Positions 25,889 through 33,774 of a DNA stretch of 64,000 bases are shown here, piece after piece. Numbering within the stretch: the first letter of the stretch is position 1; every line of letters begins with the position of its first letter. Under the pieces are notes generated by a model. That model was given only the letters and a program-made list of their open reading frames with translations. It was not told the origin of the DNA and ran no database searches. The position numbers and the translations under genes were made by a program. The DNA is from Paenibacillus monticola (GTDB lineage Bacteria > Bacillota > Bacilli > Paenibacillales > Paenibacillaceae), in contig NZ_WJXB01000003.1 of assembly GCF_009664975.1 (NCBI RefSeq), forward strand, positions 62,001 through 126,000, given 5' to 3'.

Positions 25889-25975
25889 CTCCACTAGCCT
25901 GCCCGTTAGCTTAATAAAATGAGCAGGCCACCGCAGCGCCTGCTCATCGATGTGTACTATTGAACTAACGTTTCC
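25889..25975. repeat. Cassette-type compound repeat D
   Basis: The L core is 25889-25914 (spacer TGCC, right arm CGTTAGCTTAA). A perfect 10-bp hairpin ATGAGCAGGC/GCCTGCTCAT spans 25919-25947. The R left arm TTGAACTAACG is at 25960-25970, then TTTCC. The right arm of R is lost at the 3' end of the beta-helix gene. Confidence 0.8.
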
Positions 25976-25977
25976 TT

Positions 25978-27522
25978 TTACTCATCTGCCCCTATGTTAA
26001 CTGATGCTCCCCGTAGTCTTGCTTGACCGTCAATGTCCAAGGTTTTGATGATCGAACTGTAAGATCTACCCGCATCGATTGCTACGGAAGCAGCTTTAAG
26101 GTGGAAATTATTTTGGCCTTGATTCACAAACCGGGGATCGGCAAATATAGAGTGTACATCATTTCTAGTACTGGTCTTATAAGCCGAAAAACCGACATAT
26201 TCCTCGTTTTTCCAAATCCAAGTTGCTTTCGAAACGTCTCCGGGGGCGTAATAAAGATTGTAGTCTACCACATTTCCCGAGTTTTTCGTGTGTTCGTTAT
26301 AGATGAAGACATTCGATGATTCCGCAAAGATGATATTATTTGTGATCATATTATTCTTGGTATCATACTGTAGCAGAATTTGACCACTGCCGTGATTCAG
26401 CGAATTATTTTGATATAGGGTATTGTTGATGATCTTGCAATTCACAGTTGCGCCTCGTTCACTATCGTAGCCGCCCATCGCTATTCCCGTATACCGATTA
26501 CTGTAGACAATGTTGCTTCGCACGGTAATATCGCTTGTGGATTTCCCTGCATGTTCACTGGCAATTTCAATGCCAATATCGTTCTTGTAACTGTAATTTC
26601 GTTCAATAACACTGTCTTTCCCCCCATCTATATAAATACCGCCGGCCGCGTTGCTATTGTTAGGAAGTGATTTACCGTAAGAAGGGTTAAAGTTGGATGA
26701 GATGTTATATACTCTATTGCCACTGACTAATCCATTTCTCACTTGATCGTAGGACGGATGCGGCGCTACTCCTTCGAAGCCGATGAGATCGATTCCGATA
26801 TTGTCATTATCATGAATGAGATTGTTCGTCACGGAAAAAGTATCGACATTTCCGTTTAAAACAAGGGACTCGCTTGAACCCAGTACCAGCTTGTAAAGCT
26901 CATTACCTTCTATCGCTACATGATGAATGGAGGCAGGTGCATCAGTACCATACACAGCGATACCGTGAGCATCCCGGCCAAGCAGGTCACTGCCGGTTGG
27001 TGCAGCGGTATTTTTGATATCATGCACTTTGTTATTCAGAATCTTAATATAGCTTCCTGAGCCGTGGACATATATACCTATAGGCAATTGATCTTTTTTC
27101 GTTGTGATAAAATTACGGATTTCAAACCCCTTTATCGTGATATGGCTGGCGTCTTCAATCTCAATAATGCCTTGTTGTCCTGTGACAGAAAGTCCGCTTC
27201 CATCAATGACTGCCCTTTCCTTCGGAAAGTTTACGAACGTGATCGAACCACCCCGGGCTAAGCCGGAGCGGGTAATTTTTAGCTTTTGCTTATAGACGCC
27301 CCCTCTAACATACACGGTACTGCCCGGTTTTACGACGTCTGCTGCATGCTGGAGAGTTCTCCAAGGAGATTTTTTGGTGCCCGCGTTATCATCGTTGCCT
27401 CTGGAGTCTACATAATAGGTGGGAGTGGCTGCTGAAGTAGAGGTGGCACGCAATTGCCCCATCATAATTATTACAGTTGCAACTACCGTACCAAGAATGA
27501 ATAATTTACTCTTTGTTTGCAT
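25978..27522 (-). CDS. Secreted right-handed parallel beta-helix protein (pectate-lyase-like fold)
   Basis: A 514-residue secreted protein. Residues 1-32 are a signal peptide (MQTKSKLFILGTVVATVIIMMG, then cleavage near SAA). A DUF1565-type start follows (YYVDSRGNDDNAGTKKSPWRTLQHAADVVKPGSTVYVRGGVY), then many short beta-helix coils such as ITIKGFEIRNF, VTNNLIHDNDNIGIDLIGFEG, VIERNYSYKNDIGIEIASE and ITVRSNIVYSNRYTGIAM. The fold is that of polysaccharide lyases and surface adhesins. The polysaccharide target is not readable. The gene occupies one array segment between repeats D and E, and its stop abuts repeat D. Confidence 0.88.
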   Translation of the reverse strand: MQTKSKLFILGTVVATVIIMMGQLRATSTSAATPTYYVDSRGNDDNAGTKKSPWRTLQHAADVVKPGSTVYVRGGVYKQKLKITRSGLARGGSITFVNFPKERAVIDGSGLSVTGQQGIIEIEDASHITIKGFEIRNFITTKKDQLPIGIYVHGSGSYIKILNNKVHDIKNTAAPTGSDLLGRDAHGIAVYGTDAPASIHHVAIEGNELYKLVLGSSESLVLNGNVDTFSVTNNLIHDNDNIGIDLIGFEGVAPHPSYDQVRNGLVSGNRVYNISSNFNPSYGKSLPNNSNAAGGIYIDGGKDSVIERNYSYKNDIGIEIASEHAGKSTSDITVRSNIVYSNRYTGIAMGGYDSERGATVNCKIINNTLYQNNSLNHGSGQILLQYDTKNNMITNNIIFAESSNVFIYNEHTKNSGNVVDYNLYYAPGDVSKATWIWKNEEYVGFSAYKTSTRNDVHSIFADPRFVNQGQNNFHLKAASVAIDAGRSYSSIIKTLDIDGQARLRGASVNIGADE

Positions 27523-27681
27523 TGAGACGGATCTACCTTTCCTGAATGTTTCTTTTAATTATACTATAACGAATCTTAAGCACCATCAAGTAAACACTTG
27601 AGCAAATGTGATCAAGGAAAAGACTGGCGTACTTTGGACTCAGACGGGAATATCATTATCAGCATTTATTCTCTAGACTTG

Positions 27682-27719
27682 TTCAACTACCGGCCCGTTA
27701 ACGTGTCCCGTTAGTTGAG
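27682..27719. repeat. Cassette-type repeat E (collapsed)
   Basis: The L left arm TTCAACTACCG is followed by GCC and CGTTAACG, then directly by TGTCC and the R right arm CGTTAGTTGAG. The hairpin and inner arms are missing, as if L and R had recombined or the middle was deleted. Confidence 0.7.
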
Positions 27720-27752
27720 CGATTACATTCAAGCAATGCAAACATGAATGCT

Positions 27753-28220
27753 TTACCATACAGAAAGTCTTGTTCTAAAATCATTTTCATCTGTAATGAA
27801 GTTTACTTCAGAAAACCCCATTGTTAGCGAGTTATTATAGAGCCTTTGGATTGTTTCTGGATCCTTACTATACACCGTAACATACACGCAATCGACCACT
27901 AAAATAACGAGGCTACATTCACTGATAATAAAATCTTCAAACGTTTGAATATCAATAATCTCTTTATTTCTTGGAAAAGCCTTTAGGTTTGCAAAAATCA
28001 CATAATACTCGTTTTTTTCTATAGTCTGCTTTAATGTTTCGCCTTCCATTCCAATAACCTCATCAGGAAAGAGTGGCCGCCCTAACTCCCCGTCCTCGAT
28101 GAAATATGCTTCTTCACCGCCAACATACCAGTTATATGCAGCTACATCGACTGGCTTCAGTATCCCAGCCAAGTAGCTCCCGTACTTATTTGGTATTTCG
28201 AAGCTAATACCTCTTATCAT
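27753..28220 (-). CDS. DUF2691 family protein
   Basis: A 155-residue protein of the DUF2691 family, which has no known function. It shows the family start RGISFEIPNKYGSYLAGILKPVDVAAYNWYVGGEEAYF, a middle GRPLFPDEVIGMEG and the highly conserved tail VNFITDENDFRTRLSVW. ATG 28220 follows GGAGAGGAG. It stands alone between repeats E and F in the minus-strand array. Confidence 0.85.
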   Translation of the reverse strand: MIRGISFEIPNKYGSYLAGILKPVDVAAYNWYVGGEEAYFIEDGELGRPLFPDEVIGMEGETLKQTIEKNEYYVIFANLKAFPRNKEIIDIQTFEDFIISECSLVILVVDCVYVTVYSKDPETIQRLYNNSLTMGFSEVNFITDENDFRTRLSVW

Positions 28221-28228
28221 AATAACTC

Positions 28229-28325
28229 CTCTCCTATACTGCCCGTTACTTCAATGAAAAACGGCAAACGATTAATAGCGTTTGCCGTCTTTTCGTCATT
28301 CAACTATCGTACCCTTTCGTTGAAC
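28229..28325. repeat. Cassette-type compound repeat F
   Basis: The L core has spacer TGCC and right arm CGTTACTTCAA (to 28254). The hairpin ACGGCAAACG/CGTTTGCCGT spans 28261-28288. The R core is 28299-28325 with left arm TTCAACTATCG, spacer TACCC and a degraded right arm. Confidence 0.8.
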
Positions 28326-28326
28326 A

Positions 28327-28346
28327 GCGGCGGATTTATCCGCCGC
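28327..28346. terminator. GC-rich hairpin after the recombinase pseudogene
   Basis: GCGGCGGA-TTTA-TCCGCCGC is a perfect 8-bp stem abutting repeat F and lying 10 bases past the recombinase stop on the minus strand. No T run follows, so termination is uncertain. Confidence 0.45.
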
Positions 28347-28355
28347 CAATAAACA

Positions 28356-29198
28356 TTAAAAAAATCTTCTATATAGTTCTCTCCGGCGCTCGCCGCGTAG
28401 CTGTGCGTAGATTTGAGTGGTCGATGCCTTCTCATGACCGAGCATTCCTTGGATGAAATCCATGAGGGGCACCGTTATCAAGTAGTTGGCACGCATAGGT
28501 ATGCCGAAATCGATGTGGGTAGACATTCGCTTCAATTTCTCCGCGATCTGCCAGCCGTTTCAATACCCATCTAATCGTAGATATGGCCATTCGTTTTGTT
28601 GGATGGGTATCGGTTACAAATAAGGCTTTACAGGAGTCCTCACGGCTGGCCAGATACCTCTTTAACCATACTTTGCACTCTGTCGTGAAGTAAACTTCTC
28701 TCTGCTTTGATCCCTTGCCATTAACGATCGCTGAGCAGTTCTCCCAGTTTAGATCCTCGATGTTGACCTTCTCCACCTCGCCAACCCGGCAGCCGGTACA
28801 GTAGAGAAACTCAAGCAGAGCTCTTTCCCTGAGTGACTGGCATGAGATCTTCAAGTGTATTATATCTTCCTCAATTAAGAATTTAGGAATTCGCTTATCT
28901 AGTTTAGGTTCTCTTAATTTTAAAGATGGATTTGTAGCCAAATACGTCTCTTCATAAGCGTAACGGAAAAGAGAACGAACAAACCGAATACGATGGCCTA
29001 GGCTGCTTGGCTTCAACCGGTTTGCTTGTCTTGCTAAATATTCCTTCAGCATTGTTAACGTTACTTCCTTTATATCCAGGTCGCCTAGCTCCGACATCAA
29101 CATTTTGTGCTGAAGCGCGTATGCTTTTAATGTTTTTGGACTGAACCCTTGAATACGTTTGTCAGCTCATACAACCTCCACAACTCACTTAACTTCAT
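28356..29198 (-). pseudogene. Tyrosine recombinase/integrase (XerC/D-like), two frameshifts
   Basis: The complete gene would encode about 280 residues. It starts at ATG 29198 (AAAGGGAGG upstream) as MKLSELWRLYE. One base is lost near 29170, after which DKRIQGFSPKTLKAYALQHKM continues into the SAM-like and catalytic domains. Catalytic residues visible are Arg in TGCRVGEVEKV, Lys in VNGKGSKQREV and His/Arg in HRFRHTYACQLL. One extra C near 28465 then shifts frame; the other frame supplies LGHEKASTTQIYAQL with the last His and the nucleophilic Tyr. No integron-type extra helix is seen between the Arg and His-x-x-Arg boxes. It lies inside the repeat array next to repeat F and is probably inactive. 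Confidence 0.88.
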
Positions 29199-29293
29199 AA
29201 ACAAAACCTCCCTTTAGAAGCTATTAAATCTAGTTTGCTTCTAAGGAGAGATTTTAATCTACATAATATATTAAACTAGCGTTCTCCAATGGG

Positions 29294-29446
29294 TTAGTGT
29301 AGATTTTGTCCAATTTTCTTGAGATAGGCTTCTTCGAGATATTCTTTTAATCCATCACATTGACCTTTAATCAGTGTCATCCATAATGTCTTTCCTTTTT
29401 CAGCAAGTTCTTCATCACTGTATTGTCCTTTGATAAAAAACCTCTT
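29294..29446 (-). pseudogene. C-terminal gene remnant, family not identified
   Basis: An open frame without a start codon ends FIKGQYSDEELAEKGKTLW, then MTLIKGQCDGLKEYLEEAYLKKIG and a stop at 29294. It reads like the C-terminal helices of a TetR- or MerR-type regulator, but I cannot place it. The upstream part is absent and stops occur before it. The rest of 29199-29525 shows no gene. Confidence 0.35.
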
Positions 29447-29473
29447 TCACAATCCTAATCCATTTTCTCTCGC

Positions 29474-29510
29474 AAAAAAAGCCGCTCCCCGCAAATACGG
29501 GAGCGGCTTC
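29474..29510 (-). terminator. Terminator of the nitroreductase gene
   Basis: GAAGCCGCTCCCG pairs with CGGGGAGCGGCTTT and is followed by TTTTT on the minus strand. Confidence 0.88.
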
Positions 29511-29525
29511 GTACACCCAGCCTCT

Positions 29526-30212
29526 TTATTTCCAATCCGTAATCTCGTCCACGGAAAACCGTACCGAAGCCCGGCCTTCCGCTGCTGATTTGCCGATCGA
29601 GACGATCAACACCGACGCGTAGCGCTCCGGGTCGAGGCCGAAAGCCGCGGCGATGTTCGCTTTGTCGAAGCCTCCCATCGGGTTGGTATCGTAGCCCCGC
29701 GCATGCGCAGCCAGCATCAGCTGCATGGCGGCGAGTCCGCTGTCCAGCATGACCGATTCGCGCTTGGCCTGAATCGGCATACCGCCGAGCATCGGCAGCA
29801 TCATGCCCAGCTGGCGCTCTTTAAGCTCCTGCGGCATGTATCCTTGTTCGACCGCGCGTCCGTAGATCTCTTCGGCACGGGTCTCGAATCGCAGATCGCC
29901 GAAAATCGCGACGACGGCTGAAGAGGTCGTTACCTGCGAAGCGTTGAACGGGGCCAACTTCAGCAGTGTTTCTTTGGCTTCCGGGCTTTCGATTACGACA
30001 AAGCGCCACGGCTGAAGATTGAACGAAGAAGGAGCTAGTCCCGCCTCGGACAGAATCTCGCTCATCTCTTCGCGGTCGATCTTGACCGAAGGATCGTAGC
30101 TTTTGACGGAACGGCGCCCGCGCAGGACGTCGTGGAAAATCGCTTTCGGATTCGGAGTCGTTTCTGCCCTCAAACCGGATTGTTCGGATGAATAGGAATG
30201 GGAGGTATGCAT
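29526..30212 (-). CDS. Nitroreductase-family FMN oxidoreductase
   Basis: A 228-residue FMN-dependent NAD(P)H oxidoreductase acting on nitro compounds or quinones. The flavin phosphate-binding start is RGRRSVKSYDPSVKI, followed by APSSFNLQPWRFVVIES. A later block reads LDSGLAAMQLMLAAHARGYDTNPMGGF. It is visibly GC-rich compared with the AT-rich array on its left. The TetR gene ends 55 bases upstream on the same strand, so the two form an operon. The product may respond to the same chemical that the divergent exporter removes. Confidence 0.92.
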   Translation of the reverse strand: MHTSHSYSSEQSGLRAETTPNPKAIFHDVLRGRRSVKSYDPSVKIDREEMSEILSEAGLAPSSFNLQPWRFVVIESPEAKETLLKLAPFNASQVTTSSAVVAIFGDLRFETRAEEIYGRAVEQGYMPQELKERQLGMMLPMLGGMPIQAKRESVMLDSGLAAMQLMLAAHARGYDTNPMGGFDKANIAAAFGLDPERYASVLIVSIGKSAAEGRASVRFSVDEITDWK

Positions 30213-30266
30213 AAGGATAAGCCTTCTTTCTTATTATTATTTGTTTTCTTGTTATTTGATTATTAG

Positions 30267-30899
30267 TCAGTCGACTTGTTTGGGACTCTTCATACCTATC
30301 TCGGAAAAAATTCGTTCCCCGCCCAGCAGCTGATCGATGATCGCCGCCATCGACTGCCGCTTGGACTGATATTCTTCTTCGCTCCAGGGGAAGATGCCGC
30401 GGTCAAGCCAGAACGAAGCGCCGACCAGCAGGAATTCCATGGCGACCTCGGGCTGCTTACCGGTAAACGAGCCTTCTTCCACACCTTGACGCACGATCTT
30501 TTTAACATACGGAATGAGTGCCTGAATCTCCGCAACGATCCATTTCTGATGCAGGCTGCTGTTGTCTTCCTTGTGCAGATAATCGAACATCGCTTCGTCG
30601 CGCTCCGGCGGGAAAGCTTCCGTGAAAATGCGTGTCAGCTTCTCGGGAGCGCCCCACTGCGCATGCTCGACCGTTTTCTCAACTTCTTCGATGCGCACCG
30701 CAAGCGCGCGTTCGCAGGCGGCATTGACCATCTCGTCTTTCGATTTGAAATGATAGTAGAACGTACCCTGCGCCACGCCTACCTTTTTGACAATATCACT
30801 AACTGACGTCTGCTCGTAACCTTTTTCGTTAAAAAGCTGCATCGCCGCGTCCAACAGTTCGTTTCGGCGTTCCTGCGGTTTTTTGCTCACTCTAACCAT
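30267..30899 (-). CDS. TetR/AcrR-family repressor
   Basis: A 210-residue regulator with the HTH ELLDAAMQLFNEKGYEQTSVSDIVKKVGVAQGTFYYHFKSKDEMVNAA at residues about 13-60. ATG 30899 (AAAGGGG upstream) is preferred over 30965, whose position falls in an operator. Two TGACTGA-type palindromes lie between it and the divergent MFS gene, as expected for a repressor of both. The nitroreductase follows it in the same operon. Confidence 0.92.
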   Translation of the reverse strand: MVRVSKKPQERRNELLDAAMQLFNEKGYEQTSVSDIVKKVGVAQGTFYYHFKSKDEMVNAACERALAVRIEEVEKTVEHAQWGAPEKLTRIFTEAFPPERDEAMFDYLHKEDNSSLHQKWIVAEIQALIPYVKKIVRQGVEEGSFTGKQPEVAMEFLLVGASFWLDRGIFPWSEEEYQSKRQSMAAIIDQLLGGERIFSEIGMKSPKQVD

Positions 30900-30945
30900 C
30901 GTATTTGCCCCTTTTCGTTTCCCTTGCTCTCCTTTCAATATAATT

Positions 30946-30966
30946 GTTGACTGATAGTCAGTCAAC
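30946..30966. promoter_or_regulatory. TetR operator 1
   Basis: GTTGACTGA-TAG-TCAGTCAAC, a perfect 9-bp dyad between the TetR and MFS genes. Confidence 0.75.
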
Positions 30967-30988
30967 AGTGTATGCTCAGTTTACCTCA

Positions 30989-31005
30989 TGACTGACTGTC
31001 AGTCA
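30989..31005. promoter_or_regulatory. TetR operator 2
   Basis: TGACTGAC-T-GTCAGTCA, a perfect 8-bp dyad with the same half-site as operator 1. It lies 24 bases before the exporter start. Confidence 0.75.
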
Positions 31006-31028
31006 ATAATAAAAAAGGATGTGTCTCT

Positions 31029-32285
31029 ATGAAAAGCCAGACCCCAAACGGACTGAGTCTGCCGACCGCGTCCAACGCCTCCACCTCTCCTTCTTCCCGA
31101 AACCGCAGGCTGCTGTTTCTACTAGGCCTCAGCGCAGCGATCGTCTCACTGGCGCAAAGCCTGTATGTCCCGCTGCTGCCCGATTTGCAGCGTCAGCTGC
31201 ATACTTCGCTTGCCCTGGTCAATTTGACCGTCACCGTATTCACTATCGCCATGGCGGTAATGCAGGTCGTGCTCGGACCGGTCGTCGATCGAAACGGCCG
31301 AAAAACGGTCTTGATCCCCGGATTAATTCTCTATGTAGCCGCGACCATTGGCTGTATGCTGTCCGGCAGCATTGAAATACTGCTCACTTTCCGCGTCTTT
31401 CAAGGAATCGGAGCTTCAGTCGTACCGCTGGTCGCCGCGACGATGATTGGCGATCTGTTCGAAGGCAAAGAACGCGCTGAAAGCATGGCGACTTACCAGA
31501 TGATCCTGGGGATTTCGCCCGCGCTCGGTCCGCTGATCGGCGGATTTATCGGCCAAGCGTTCGGCTATACGGGCGTATTCGGCTTTGCCGCCGGAACCTC
31601 CATCTTGATTCTCGTACTCAGCCTGCTGATGCTGCCGGAGACCCGCCCCGTTTCTGCGCCTGATACGGACCGCAGAAACGAGGTACCGGACTCCACTCGA
31701 AAATCCGGCACATCCGGCATCTTCCGGTCGTTCGGCCGTATTTTCCGCAGTAAGACCGGAGCCGTTGCTCTCTTGGGCGGCTTCGCCCTCTACAATGTCA
31801 TTTATACGCTGATCGTGTTCCTGCCAGTTATCCTTGAGACACATTACAGTTTGAATATCGCGCAGATCGGTCTTTACCCGCTACTCTTTATGGCGTTGAG
31901 CCTAGTCGGCAGCAGACTCAGCGGAAAGCTGCAAAGCCGGATGGAAGCCAGACGCGTACTGACGCTCACTGCTACGCTGAACGGCTTCAGCTTGATCCTG
32001 TTCCTTTTCGCCGCGCCCCTGTCGCTGATCGCACTGGCAGCCACGCTCGCGCTTACCGGCTTCGTCAGCGGACTGATGATGCCCGTGCTGCCGACGATGC
32101 TCAGCGCAGAGTTTGTGCAAGAACGGGCCACCGCGATTGGCGTATACAATTTCGTGCGTTATCTGGGCATGGCCGCGGCGCCGATGATCGGAAGCCTGTT
32201 GTATCCGGCCGGAGGTATCCCGCTGCTGATCGGCGTGGCCGCGGCGGTAATCGCCTTCTCCGGATTTGCGGCCGCCCGGCGCTAA
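31029..32285 (+). CDS. MFS multidrug exporter (DHA1 type, 12 TM)
   Basis: A 418-residue proton antiporter with about 12 hydrophobic helices. TM1 carries LSAAIVSLAQSLYVPLLPDLQ. The motif A loop reads GPVVDRNGRKTVLIPGL, and motif C-like LGISPALGPLIGGFIGQAFG lies in TM5. A polar linker (about residues 205-235) separates the two halves. ATG 31029 follows AAAAAGGATG. It is divergent from a TetR gene with twin palindromes. Base composition is visibly GC-rich, like its TetR and nitroreductase neighbours, so the trio probably moved as one block. Confidence 0.92.
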   Translation: MKSQTPNGLSLPTASNASTSPSSRNRRLLFLLGLSAAIVSLAQSLYVPLLPDLQRQLHTSLALVNLTVTVFTIAMAVMQVVLGPVVDRNGRKTVLIPGLILYVAATIGCMLSGSIEILLTFRVFQGIGASVVPLVAATMIGDLFEGKERAESMATYQMILGISPALGPLIGGFIGQAFGYTGVFGFAAGTSILILVLSLLMLPETRPVSAPDTDRRNEVPDSTRKSGTSGIFRSFGRIFRSKTGAVALLGGFALYNVIYTLIVFLPVILETHYSLNIAQIGLYPLLFMALSLVGSRLSGKLQSRMEARRVLTLTATLNGFSLILFLFAAPLSLIALAATLALTGFVSGLMMPVLPTMLSAEFVQERATAIGVYNFVRYLGMAAAPMIGSLLYPAGGIPLLIGVAAAVIAFSGFAAARR

Positions 32286-32577
32286 ATCGTTAAGTATTCG
32301 AATGCTCCAGGCACCTTTGTATGACATATAGTTTCATTTCGAGGGATACTGGACTTCACTTAGACATTGGAAAAACTCCCATCATTGTAAACGTAGAAGT
32401 TTTGTTTTTTTCTACTGGCTACTATGATGGGAGCATATCAGAATACCGGAAAGCGGCTGCGGCAGGCCTGTCGTCGGTTTAGTTTGCACCGTTGACCTGA
32501 CAAAATTCTCATCCTGTCCTTGAGCAGTTAAGGTTAAACCTTCGCCCTACTTATGATACGGTTCACCGCGTTTGATC
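32286..32577. other. Intergenic stretch with a long hairpin, no gene seen
   Basis: Nothing coding is seen. CTCCCATCAT at 32376-32385 pairs with ATGATGGGAG at 32424-32433, with an inner GTAGAA/TTCTAC stem. It could end the MFS transcript or be a mobile-element scar. Confidence 0.4.
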
Positions 32578-32663
32578 TTAACCTAACCTGCCCGTTACTT
32601 CAATATAAAAAACAGATTGCATTAGCAGTCTGCTCTTTACGCTATCGTTCTCCTTTAGTTCAA
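32578..32663. repeat. Cassette-type compound repeat G
   Basis: The L core is 32578-32603 (TTAACCTAACC, TGCC, CGTTACTTCAA). A CAGATTGC/GCAGTCTG hairpin follows (one wobble). The R core is 32637-32663 (TTACGCTATCG, TTCTC, CTTTAGTTCAA). Confidence 0.75.
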
Positions 32664-32774
32664 TCGTGTTTTCCTATCGCTGACTGCAAATGTTGATACT
32701 CCAATGAACGATTTTTCTTATTGGCCAATTCACTCAGCTAAACTTTCGAAGATATAACTCCCAAAGCTCCATAC

Positions 32775-32828
32775 AGCTAGATTAGTGTGTAAAACCACCG
32801 AATCTAGCTTTACGCGACGGTGGTTTTT
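32775..32828. terminator. Terminator with an overlapping alternative stem
   Basis: AAAACCACCG (32791-32800) pairs with CGGTGGTTTT (32818-32827), giving a T-tailed hairpin in both directions. It should end the four-TM gene on the minus strand. AGCTAGATT (32775-32783) pairs with AATCTAGCT (32801-32809), which interlocks with that stem. Confidence 0.6.
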
Positions 32829-32855
32829 CTTGCGATTTCCGCTTCGATTTAACCT

Positions 32856-33296
32856 TTAATGTTTTTTTGTGTAATACTTCCACAGCGAAAAAAATACGAT
32901 CAAAACAAATAGTAGGGTAGCCAGTAAGGTATAAAATATCAAGGAATTGAAGAAACCCGCAATCACAGAAGCAATGGCCAGGCCTACGAGAATCATGACT
33001 ATGCTGAGCAAGCTGGCACTTTGGATAATCAGTCCACTCCGCTCGTCGTTCTCCTCGATGTACAGCTTCTTCAGCTCTGCGTCATTTTTGCTGGCTTTAA
33101 TGTACTTGGCGAGAAAAAAAACGAAGCACAATTCAGCGCCGATAAAAGCACCTGTGTGAAATCCCTTTATAAAACTGGGCAATTCGGGCAGACCACCGTG
33201 GTAAAACACAAGTCCCACATAGATCAATAGCGTGGCAGCAGCTACCAGTGACAGTGCGTTCTTGCGAGTTTTGACTTGAACCTTGTAATTGTCCAT
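32856..33296 (-). CDS. Four-TM membrane protein coupled to an HTH regulator
   Basis: A 146-residue protein with four hydrophobic helices (about 16-30, 47-65, 90-112 and 118-140). A short charged loop between helices 2 and 3 reads LKKLYIEENDERSGLI. This layout recurs in small Firmicutes membrane proteins encoded after an XRE-type regulator; their role is not established. ATG 33296 overlaps the regulator stop as TAATG, implying translational coupling, with GGAGG just upstream. It is one segment of the array, between repeats G and H. Confidence 0.75.
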   Translation of the reverse strand: MDNYKVQVKTRKNALSLVAAATLLIYVGLVFYHGGLPELPSFIKGFHTGAFIGAELCFVFFLAKYIKASKNDAELKKLYIEENDERSGLIIQSASLLSIVMILVGLAIASVIAGFFNSLIFYTLLATLLFVLIVFFSLWKYYTKKH

Positions 33297-33502
33297 TATA
33301 ATTCCTCCACTTCGCTGAAATCAAAAACATCTTCAATGGCGAGTCCGAAATGTTTAGCAATCTTGTATGCAAGAACTAGGGAAGCCGCATATTTTCCCGT
33401 TTCAAGGGAGGTGATGGTTTGCCGGGTAACGCCTACGATCAGCCCCAGCTCTTCCTGGGACAGCTTGTGCTGTTTACGCAGTTCTGCAATTCTTGTCTTC
33501 AA
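33296..33502 (-). CDS. XRE-family HTH transcriptional regulator
   Basis: A 68-residue regulator consisting of little more than the Cro/CI helix-turn-helix: MKTRIAELRKQHKLSQEELG, LIVGVTRQTITSLETGKYAASLVLAYKIAKHFGLAIEDVF. TTG 33502 is chosen, with GGGAGTGG just upstream. It is coupled to the downstream membrane protein gene by a one-base overlap. Three direct repeats spaced 23 bases apart cover its promoter, so it is probably autoregulated. Confidence 0.9.
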   Translation of the reverse strand: MKTRIAELRKQHKLSQEELGLIVGVTRQTITSLETGKYAASLVLAYKIAKHFGLAIEDVFDFSEVEEL

Positions 33503-33521
33503 GTGACCACTCCCTTGCAAT

Positions 33522-33580
33522 GTTTACTTTGCATTTATAGCATAGTTTACTTTGCATTTTGTGTCAAGCAGACTTTGCAT
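33522..33580 (-). promoter_or_regulatory. XRE promoter with three 23-base-spaced operator repeats
   Basis: The minus-strand promoter is TTGACA (33562-33567), 17 bases, then TATGCT (33539-33544). GTTTACTTTGCATTT (plus strand) occurs at 33522 and 33545, and ACTTTGCAT recurs at 33572. The ACTTTGCAT cores begin at 33526, 33549 and 33572. The middle copy fills the promoter spacer, which suits repression. Confidence 0.7.
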
Positions 33581-33774
33581 TGTTTGCAACATTTATTTAA
33601 AGCCGACGATTTTCGCAACAATAAAAGCGCCCGATCCCTCTGTTTCTGGATGTCGGGCGCAATCTGATGTAAACATCGGTGGGTTACGGCGAAGCCCACC
33701 CGAATGGTGGTGACATTTTATCCCTTCATGAACAACAGTGAAGTTTCGGGATGTGCGCTCAAATTTGAAAGTCT
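33581..33774. other. Intergenic stretch with a terminator-like hairpin, no gene seen
   Basis: GCGCCCGA (33627-33634) pairs with TCGGGCGC (33653-33660), with a TTTTATT tail on the minus strand. No minus-strand gene precedes it now, so it may be the leftover of a lost one. Confidence 0.45.

Noticed and set aside
31416-31844. 142-codon frame antisense to the MFS gene
   Set aside because: High GC content creates long chance frames opposite this gene; no supporting motif or ribosome site.
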